64,000 bases of DNA, from assembly GCA_036346355.1 (NCBI GenBank), contig CM070570.1, positions 48,809,592 through 48,873,591 of the forward strand, in the 5' to 3' direction. Positions within the stretch are counted from its first letter, which is position 1. Each line of letters starts with the position of its first letter. The translations under genes and the position numbers were made by a program. This document shows, in pieces, positions 56,267 to 64,000 of the stretch. Under the pieces are notes generated by a model. The model was not told the origin of the DNA and did no database searches. It saw only the letters and a list, made by a program, of their open reading frames with translations. Source of the DNA: Rhipidocladum racemiflorum (Eukaryota; Streptophyta; Magnoliopsida; Poales; Poaceae).

Positions 56267-57489
56267 CTAAAAATCCTTACATAACTTGCCTTCACTCTCT
56301 TCTATCAGCATATTCACTGTGTGGCCCTTCCGACTCAAAGCATCGGCTACTACATTAGCCTTGCCGGGATGGTAATGGATTCCAACATTATAGTCATTGA
56401 TCAATTCCAACCATCTCCTTTGCCTCATATTCAAGTCTGATTGAGTGAATATATACTTAAGACTCTTGTGGTCTGTATAAACTTCACATCTGTTCCCAAT
56501 AAGGTAATGATGCCACAACTTCAGAGCAAGCACTACGACAGCTAGCTCCAAATCATGCGTTGGGTATTTCTCCTCATGTGGCCTCAACTGCCTTGATGCA
56601 TAAGCGACTACCTTCCGGTTCTGCATCAGCATACATCCAAGTCCTTGACGCGATGCATCACAGAAAATATGAAAACTCTGTTGAACATCTGGCAATACCA
56701 ATACTGGTGCGGTTGTCAATCGCTTTTTCAACTTATGAAAGCTCTTCTCGCACTCTGGCGTCCATGCGTACTTATTCTCTTTCTTCAACAATTGCGTAAG
56801 GGGTCTGGCAATCGTTGAGAATCCTTCAATGAATCGATGGTAATATCCCCCCATTCCAAGAAAACTACGGATCTGGGTCACCGACTTCAGTTGCTCCCAA
56901 TGCAATACTGCTTCTACCTTGCTCGGGTCAACTACGACTCCCTCGGCGGTCATCACATGTCCAAGAAATTCTACTTTACTCTTCCAGAAGTCACATTTGC
57001 TAAACTTAACAAATAATTGTTGCTCTCACAACTTCTCAAGAACTAGCCTCAGATGTTCGGCGTGTTCTTCTCTCGTCTTGGAGTAGACAAGAATATCATC
57101 AATGAACACGACGACAAACTTATCCAGATATTCCATGAAAACTTTATTCATCAAGTTCAGAAATATGCGGGTGCATTCGTTAGACCAAAGGACATAATTG
57201 TAAACTCGTAATGTCCATATCTTGACGAAAATGCAGTCTTCAGTAGATTTTCCGACCGAATCTTCAGCTGATGATACCCTGATCTCAGGTCGATCTTGGA
57301 GAAAACTCCAGCTCCTCTTAACTGATCAAACAAATCATCGATCCTGGGTAGCGGATACTTGTTCTTTATCGTCACATCATTGAGTGCACGATAATCAATA
57401 CACATCCGAAAACTTTCATCCTTCTTCTTGACAAATAGGACTGGCGCTCCCCACGGCGACGAACTGGGTCTAATAAATCCTTTCTCCAA
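56267..57489 (-). pseudogene. pol: element B reverse transcriptase and RNase H
   Basis: RT begins at 57489 (GFIRPSSSPWGAPVLFVKKK, RMCIDYRALNDVTIKNKYPL, VFSKIDLRSGYHQL). The active site VVVFIDDILVYS is at about 57085-57115 in another frame. The connection IRSFLGMGGYYHRFIEGFST and RNase H follow at 56267-56956: the catalytic Asp in FCDASRQGLG, Glu in THDLELAVV and Asp in VYTDHKSLKYI. Two frame changes near 57160 and stops near 57030 break the chain. Confidence 0.9.
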
Positions 57490-57501
57490 TAGCTCCTCGA
57501 T

Positions 57502-58143
57502 CTACTTCTTCATCTCCACCAATTCATCGGTAGACATCCGATAGGGTCTCTTGGCTATTAGGGCTGTACCAGGTACTAACTCATTCACAAACTCTATGTC
57601 TCTATCTGGTGGCATACCGGGTAGATCTTCAGGGAAAACATCCGAGTACTCACTGACCATTGGCACATCTTCAATCATGACTGCCTTGACACTGTTAACC
57701 ATCAGTTGTCCATCTCGAACGGCATTTGCTTGAAACTCAACTCTTCCACCCTTTGGGCTTTCGACTGATACAACTCTTCGTCCACAGTCTAGCACAGCCT
57801 TATGCTTGGACAACCAATCCATTCCACGTATAACATCTAAGGTCTGTGTATCCAATATAATAAGGTTCACTAAGAACTCTACCCCATTTATTAATAACTT
57901 TACCCCAGAACATCCTACATTAGATCGGAGTTCTGATCCAGGGGATTGAACTAGCAGCACATGTGTAAGGTTCAACATTCTTAACCCATTTTCAATAGCA
58001 AAATTTAGAGATATAAAAGAATGCGAAGCTCCAGAATCAAACAAAACTATTGTAGGTACTGAATTAACTAGTAACTTACCCAGTACGATGTCCAACGTGT
58101 TCTGAACTGTATCAACGGTGACGTGGTTGATCCGACCTCTCAC
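57502..58143 (-). pseudogene. pol: element B aspartic protease and RT start
   Basis: A 213-codon frame: HVTVDTVQNTLDIVLGKLLV, the active-site motif LFDSGASHSFISL, GMDWLSKHKAVLDCGRR, then EYSDVFPEDLPGMPPDRDIE and KRPYRMSTDELVEMKK. It ends at a TAG at 57502 where element A reads Gln (EMKKQIEEL), so a single nonsense change separates it from RT. Confidence 0.9.
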
Positions 58144-59268
58144 CGTTGCTTGGGGTGTAACTCCAGCTTGAACAGCTCCACGGTTTCCAACTGGTGCGGG
58201 CGTCCTTGTAGGCGGGTTCCAAGGTTGAGGCGAACGGGCGTCACACCTCCTCCTCGCTTAGGACAGTTATTGGAGAAGTGTCCTGGCTCGTTGCAACTGT
58301 AGCAGCGTTTTACCGTTGCTGGCTGGCTTCTTGCTAGTGCAACTCTGGCTTGTGCTGGTGTCTGGTAATTCTGTCCAATAGGTCTCGGTGCTGGTGACGG
58401 TGTCTTGGCGACATTCTGAGGCTGAAATCTGAAAAACTGATTGGGTGCAACTCTCAGCCTTTGTGCTCCTGGGCGAGCTCCTTGTTGTGCCATCCAGCGC
58501 TTCCTGTTATCATCCAACTCCTTGTGCTTATCCTCCAGGATAAGAGCCTTGTTCACCAACTCCTGGAAATCAGGAAATGTGTGGTGATCAGTCCCACCTG
58601 CGGTCCTGAGTTCAGTCCCCTCATGAAGCGAGACTGACTAGCCTTGTCCGTCACTACATCTTCAGGTGCGTAGAGAGCAAGTTGAGTTAACTTATTCAGA
58701 TAGTCAGCCACTGACTGGCTGCCTTGCTTCAGTGCCCTGAATTCCTCCTTTAAATCCATGATTCCTTCAGGCACATGATACTGGCGGAAGGCTGTGGTAA
58801 ACTCCTCCCAAGTGATCTCCTGGGGGTTTTCATGTGAAGCACAGAAGTTCTCCCACCATTCAGCTTCAGTCCCTTCTAGCAGATGAGAGGCATAGAGTAC
58901 TCTCTCATTCCCAATGCACTGATTAATGTGCAGCTTCCTCTTAATGGACCTCAGCCAATCATCTGCCTCTAGTGGGTTTGCATTCCCAGAAAACGTGGAT
59001 GGATGAGTCCTCATAAACTCTGAAAGTCTGGAGTTCTGATGCTGTCCCTAGTTAGCTTGATTGGCCTGGTTGGCAGTGGCTTGGGCAGTGACTTACTGCA
59101 TCTGTTGCATCATTGCATGCATCAACTGTGTTTGAGCGGCAAGGAAAGCTCCAAAGTTCTGCATGTCAACTGGTGGGCTGGCTGGGGCATAGGTGCTCCA
59201 TCATTGGGGTTTCCTGCGGGGCGGGAACCATTTCCATTTCTTCCGTTGTTGCCACGAGTGTTCAACAT
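58140..59268 (-). pseudogene. gag: element B gag
   Basis: The ATG at 59268 (MLNTRG, aligned with MVNTRG of element A) opens the N-terminal low-complexity region, broken by frame changes and a TAG near 59050. 58553-59014 carries the Gag core: FSGNANPLEADDWLRSIKRK, LYASHLLEGTEAEWWENF, VPEGIMDLKEEFRALKQGS. 58140-58559 carries the intact CX2CX4HX4C knuckle CYSCNEPGHFSNNC and a Pro/Arg/Gln-rich end that meets the protease frame. Confidence 0.88.
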
Positions 59269-59553
59269 CTATTGATTGCTCCAAGGTTTAGAGACGAGAG
59301 GGATACGAGAATAGACAAGTAGTAAGAAACTTATGCGGGGGTAGCGTATGTAACTCAAAATCCAACTTTATTAATTATTAATAACTTGGTATGGTTGCTC
59401 ACAATGCCTAAGGGCTCTGTAACAGATACTGCACACTCAGCAATTAAGAAGATCCAAATTAAACTAACACACTGGAGTCTAACGCCTAAAGGAAGACTCT
59501 TATTATCCTAAGACGCGACTCAACACTGAAGTCTCAACTGCTAAGCCTAACGC

Positions 59554-60291
59554 TCACTCATCGATCCATCCCCCATGGGAACAACCCAGGGTACACTTGA
59601 GCGGGTGTGGTGGCATCGGCGCGAAGCGATCTCCGTGCCCAACAATAGCTGTGGTCGATGAAGCAATGTCTTCCTTCAACTCTGGTGCTGGCTGCTGCTC
59701 TGGCTCCTCAGGGTATGGGTCGTGCAGCTCCAACACTGGCTCCAGTGCTGGCACGTCCATCTCCAACTCGTCGATCCTCCGTGAAGAGTGGGCAATATAC
59801 CCCCGAGCCTCTCGCAATTGCCTCCTTACATCCTCGACTTCATCGCGGGCCTTCTGTAACTCCTGAATTGTCTGGTCGATAACATCCTCCTGGGTGACAA
59901 AAAACCTCGCCAGGTGAGTGATCGTGGCGTCCTCCTCTGCTATCAACTCCCGTTCAAGGTGACTGTCTCTGCGTGGATGATGACGAAACACAATGCCCTC
60001 CAACTCTGAAGAGTAGGTGCGAGCGATCTGCCGCATCGCCCGACGCGATGTCTCTTGGATCCCGGCTTCAAACGAAGACCTCCTCGCTGTGATGTGGACA
60101 GGACGACTCGCCTTGGTCTTCTCTCTGGTATACACAGTGATCTTGACGTCCCATGCTTGGACCAGTCCTGTCTTCACTATGGTGGTTCCCCGGTAGATCG
60201 GTCTGTCAAAACCCCCAAGTAGCTTCATCATACACCACAACTCAGCTGCATAACCTCCCTAACGTTCAGCATAATTGTTGATCACCTTCAT
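59554..60291 (-). pseudogene. element B extra ORF between PBS and gag
   Basis: The ATG at 60291 opens MKVINNYAER, then a TAG, then GGYAAELWCMMKLLGGFDR and an open frame to the TGA at 59554, about 245 codons in total. A central conserved part (ITARRSSFEAGIQETSRRAM, then RQIARTYSSELEGIVFRHHP) is shared with element A. It is followed by a predicted coiled coil (VIDQTIQELQKARDEVEDVR and so on, about residues 130-170) and a Pro/Glu-rich acidic part. It is in the sense orientation, downstream of the PBS and upstream of gag, so it would be the first ORF of the genomic RNA. I do not recognise a family. Only one stop and no frameshift separate it from an open reading frame over its full length, while gag and pol next to it have many breaks. 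Confidence 0.65.
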
Positions 60292-60484
60292 CTGCCAAAG
60301 ACACTCATGTGAGAACGCAACAATTTAAATCAAAGTGGAGACAAAAGAATTCAGCAAAGGGGTATGAATAAGAGAGAGGGGGTAAGTCGAGAGTTCATTT
60401 ATTATCTTGGCAACTTTTAGCTTTAGAAAATAGTTTATCCTCACTACGACCATTCTAACTAAGGGTAGGTCCTACAATCAGTAT

Positions 60485-60497
60485 GGCTCTGATACCA
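60485..60497 (-). other. primer binding site of element B, tRNA-iMet
   Basis: TGGTATCAGAGCC on the minus strand, four bases inside the right LTR. Confidence 0.9.
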
Positions 60498-60501
60498 CCT
60501 C

Positions 60502-63500
60502 TGTTGGGACTCGAATATGCAAATTCGGACCCTCTGTGTTTTCAGCACTAGTCTAGGATCACGCTAGTGCACACAATCTCAACATCGATAAATACCACAA
60601 TCCTACTCAACGAAATAGTAAAGTACTTTATTGAAAGGGAAATATAACTGGTTTCTCCACCTTATGGTCAAGTTACAAAAGTACGCCTCGTAGGGCTAAA
60701 GTCTTACTCAAATAAATCTGCAGCAAAAAATAAAGAAACGTGTGGCACCAACCAATATGCCACAGGCAACTAACTGGGCTCGCCCCTAGTTCGTCGGCTC
60801 CTCCAGGAACTCCTCCTCCAATGCTGGCATCGATTCTTCTTCAGCTGATATTTGATGTTGCAAGGGTGAGTACTTTAAAGCACTCAGCAAGTCACGCACA
60901 TAATGCAATTCTAATATTCTATATGCATGGCTTATTCCAAACGATAGATTAAAGGTTCATTTGCAGTAAAGTAACATTCAAAAATAACAATAATAGATTG
61001 AAAAGCGGTAAAATAGTATAAAATCAGTAATAACTTTCATCAGCAATTTCATAAGTAAAGCATTTATCAACCTAAAGCAATTTCATCATTTCCGACACCA
61101 AGTATCCAAAGTTGTTTTCATGGAAGTCTAACGCTTGACTGTAATCACCGAGCAATGTCCAATACCGTGGACTCGGCTATTCGAATAGGTTGTACACTCT
61201 GCAAAGGTTATACACTTTACCCACAAGATACAACCAAACACCACCAACGCGAGTGATCGTAACAAAGCCTTTCCAAAGCTACTTCTAGACCCGGTACTGC
61301 CCGCTAAGGTTTCAACACTGAAGGGACTGGTTACCACACTCAGGGCCCCCCTCTTGCGCCATGTGAGCCTACCCGCAAACCTGGGCCTCACACCACCACG
61401 ACAGTACCAAGGACTAGATATCACAGTTTACTCGGCCAGGTCTGTCCCATTCCAAACTTGTGGCTATATGGTGGACTCTGTTCAAATTCTTGCAAGGTTA
61501 AGTCCTTAGGGTGACCAATGCAAGACTACCCAAGGATTCACATGTAACCAAAGCAATAAAACCAAATGCGACCTCCCAAGTGCCACATCTGGCCCACCAG
61601 AACAATCTTGCCACTTGACCCACTCTAAATCATTTAATCACCCAGTTGATTACCATGCACCACGTGCCATCAACATCATCAACAATACATGTAGCAATTT
61701 CCAAAATCATGTTCCATCTTTCATTAAGTCAATATTAATTTCCGACATTCAAATTTATATCAATAACACGATTGCATGGCTATGCTGGCTAATTTAAACC
61801 AACATAGTTTTTAAACCAACATAGTTTCGAAAGTGGGATAAAAATGGACAAAGCATAACTTGCCTTCAAAGATTACTAGTTCGTGGTCTTGAACTTGCTC
61901 CTGGGTCAAAACTTCTCCTTCGAAGCCTTCGGGCAGTTCAACGTTTACGTGTATCGGATAAATAAACAAAAAATAAATAAATAAGAGGAAAAACTCATAT
62001 CCAACAATTAATTAAAATTCACCATTAAATAGAGCTCAATTTTATAAAAATTTAGAAACTGGAATCACCTCAATCGGAGTTACAATGCAAAAGTTATAGC
62101 CGTTTGAAATTTGAAAAATCAATTAAAAGAATAAACCGAATTAATTCATTTATTTTTGTGTTGAAAAAACGAAAATATGATGTTAGCATGACGTCAACAC
62201 CGAATTTCAATTTCGGCCGAATTATTTTTCTAAAGTAAAATCGAATTATGATGCCATGCTTGCGTCATGCGGTGCACACACCTGGTCCGCGGTTCGGTTT
62301 CGGTCCACCGTGAACCCGGTCCACGGGAACACATGTCGTTGACATGTGGGACCCCCAGATGATGTCAACTGCTGACGTCAGCATGGCTCGGCCTAGATGG
62401 TTGACACGTGGGCCCCACCGTGACGTCAGCATGACATCACGGATGACGTCATCGTCGGGTGGCCGAGCCGCTAACACGCGGGCCCAAAGCTGACGTCACA
62501 CGTGACGTCAGCGGCGAATTGGCGCTGACCGCGCCGCTTCGGCTCCCGCACACGTGGCACGATCTGGACCGTTGATTTGAAATCCAATGGTCGAGATTGG
62601 ATCTAATCTCGCACGTTTTTGTTTAACGCGGTTGATCTGGACCATACGATTTAGATCGGACAGCTGAGATTGGACCTGGATCCCGTGTCACCGTGGGGGT
62701 GACGTGGCATGACCCTGCAGCTGACGCGTGGCATGATCTGGACCGTTCAACGCAGATCGAACGGGTGGGATTGCATCTAGCGCTACCACGTGAACCTAAT
62801 CTAACCGTTCGATCTAGATACAAAGGCTGAGATCTAATCTAGCACAGTGCAATATGGGGCTACGTGGCTTAATCTGGTGCATTGGATCTAGATTTAACGG
62901 TTGCTAATAGATCTACACAGTAATACGAGATCTAACCCTAACTGTACGATCTAGATCTAACGGCTGAGATCTAATCTGGGCTTTGAGCACGGGGTGGTGA
63001 CGTGGATGAACCTGAAGCGTTGGATCTTGATCGAACGACTGACGAGCTTCGTGAAGACTGCGATGGCGCGACGAGGCTGGGGTACCGGAGATGAAGACGA
63101 AGACCATGTCACCGGCAGTTCGGGGCTCCTTCGGTTGGGCGAATGGTCCTCACGAACGCGCCTTGACGCGAGGGTTCCGAATCTGGGCACCAACACGGCG
63201 GGGGATGGTGGACGGCGGCGTAAAACGGGCAAGACCCTCGGCGGCTCCTCTTCCAACTTTGGGCAGCAATCGCGGCGAGGCTACGGCGGTTGGAGCTCGG
63301 TGACCTAGGGCAAAACGTGCACACGGAAGAGGAGAAAACTGTGGCGGTGGCAGCGCATTAAATAGGGTCCTCAACATCCAGGAAATCCGCGAAAACCGAG
63401 GTCCACCCGGGTGCGGCGGCGGAGTCCAATGAGGACACGGGCAAGGTGACGTGGCTGCATCCTGGCCATCCGCACGAACGCGATCAACGGCCACAATTGC

Positions 63501-64000
63501 GCGCCGCGAACGGATCCGATCGGGAATTAGCTAGGGTGATGTGGCGCTAACCCGTCCGTTGGATCCTAATCCAACGGTTCAAGAACGTGTGCGAGCTCGA
63601 TCCTGGCCGTTGGATCTCGATCCAACAGTCGCACGCGACAGGATTCCGTTTGACTCGGGTCTGGTGCAGATATGGCTCGGTCAGACTCGAGTTAGATTCG
63701 AGTCTGACTCGGGTCGGTCCAACAGTGAAACCCATTAGGGTTTTTTAGCTATTTAATATTTGAAATTAATTCTAGAAACTCAAATAAATCAAGAAAAATA
63801 GGAAAATGCTCGAAAAAATTCCAAAAAATACTGGAAAATACTTTGAGACATTTTGGACTCAAATAAAATATTTTCAACAAAACTTTATATGAAACTTTTA
63901 AATATTTAAATATTTCAATAAAGGACTTAATTCAAATTAAATCCAAATAAATTCCAAAAATTCAAATAACTCAATAAATTAAATAAAAGCACAAATTTGG
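60502..64000 (-). repeat. 5' LTR of element B, cut by the right edge
   Basis: It starts TGTTGGGACTC and lacks only about 9 bp at the window end by comparison with the left LTR. The promoter side is at the right, with a TATA-like box at 63358-63367 and near-palindromes at about 63555 and 63605. The leader part contains the coding-like segments at 61944-61864 and 60844-60786. The 100-115 codon frames at 62957-63494 overlap one another on GC-rich early-transcript DNA and I do not call them genes. Confidence 0.9.
60786..61944 (-). CDS. spliced small-ORF-like segments, 5' LTR of B
   Basis: Segment 61944-61864 (81 nt) and segment 60844-60786 (59 nt) on the minus strand. The first ends TTTGAAG|GCAAGT, the second follows ATATCAG; the join makes G|CT, Ala. 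Both are open and end at the shared TAG (60788-60786). The encoded tail is NVELPEGFEGEVLTQEQVQ... then AEEESMPALEEEFLEEPTN. The acceptor in front of segment 1 is changed here (GTAA for GTAG), so this copy may not splice at that point. Confidence 0.45.

Larger units (their letters stand above)
29590..64000 (-). mobile_element. Tekay-type chromovirus, element B, with a nested copia array
   Basis: The left LTR starts TGTCGGGAC at 29590 after CATAT (29585-29589). It is split by the SIRE array at 30474/52015 and ends at 54751. The internal region is 54752-60501 and the right LTR starts at 60502. The window ends a few bases before the expected ...GATGTTACA end, judged from the left LTR (54743-54751). 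Without the nested array the element is about 12.9 kb. The coding order is the same as in element A and better preserved, but with several stops and frameshifts. Confidence 0.93.

Overview
The window is a stack of nested plant transposable elements; I find no credible host gene, tRNA or rRNA. A grass (Poaceae) is the best guess, not a proof. The reasons are a CACTA terminal repeat reading CACTACTACAAAA, a Stowaway-type MITE, Tekay-type chromovirus LTRs of 3.3-3.5 kb, and SIRE/Maximus-type copia LTRs whose sense strand starts TGAAAGTGCATCTAGG. All LTR elements with readable internal regions lie on the minus strand.

Layout. 1-2658 is the 5' end of an LTR element that runs off the left edge. It sits inside a minus-strand CACTA element (CACTA-2, 2659 to about 8158) carrying a broken TNP2 transposase. 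CACTA-2 is also split by a solo Tekay LTR (4518-7805, TSD GCTCT). 8159-11252 is gene-poor and unassigned, apart from a Stowaway-like MITE (10110-10702) that hosts a 338-bp non-autonomous Helitron. A second CACTA element (CACTA-1, plus strand) starts at 11253. It has taken four insertions: a solo LTR (11776-14614, TSD AAATG), a full Tekay element A (14878-27556, TSD GTATG), a solo Angela/BARE-like copia LTR (27887-29235, TSD CGAGC) and a Tekay element B that begins at 29590 inside the first TNP2 coding exon and runs past the right edge. The left LTR of B is interrupted by a 21.5-kb tandem SIRE/Maximus array, LTR-internal-LTR-internal-LTR (30475-52014), flanked by one TSD pair (GGGCC).

How the parts work together. 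Tekay A and B are gag, protease, RT, RNase H, integrase and chromodomain elements primed by initiator tRNA-Met; both are broken by stops and frameshifts. Each also carries an extra sense-strand ORF between PBS and gag. The SIRE units encode a long gag, pol, and an extra ORF between pol and the 3' LTR. The two SIRE units are nearly identical and broken at different places.

Most interesting observations. (1) Every Tekay LTR copy holds two short coding-like segments of exactly 81 and 59 nt, bounded by splice-like sites (a GC donor AG|GCAAGT and a CAG acceptor). They join in phase to the same stop codon and differ mainly at third codon positions in the best comparison. This looks like a spliced small-protein gene inside the LTR leader. 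(2) The ORF upstream of gag is conserved between two diverged Tekay elements. (3) Arrays of a CGGA-N3-TCCG palindrome fill the promoter side of the SIRE LTRs, the spacer behind SIRE pol, and an unrelated solo LTR. (4) The SIRE array looks like unequal recombination after a single insertion. Many small differences between its units fall at CCG/CAG sites and may be sequencing artefacts. All comparisons were made by eye; no alignment or database search was run.
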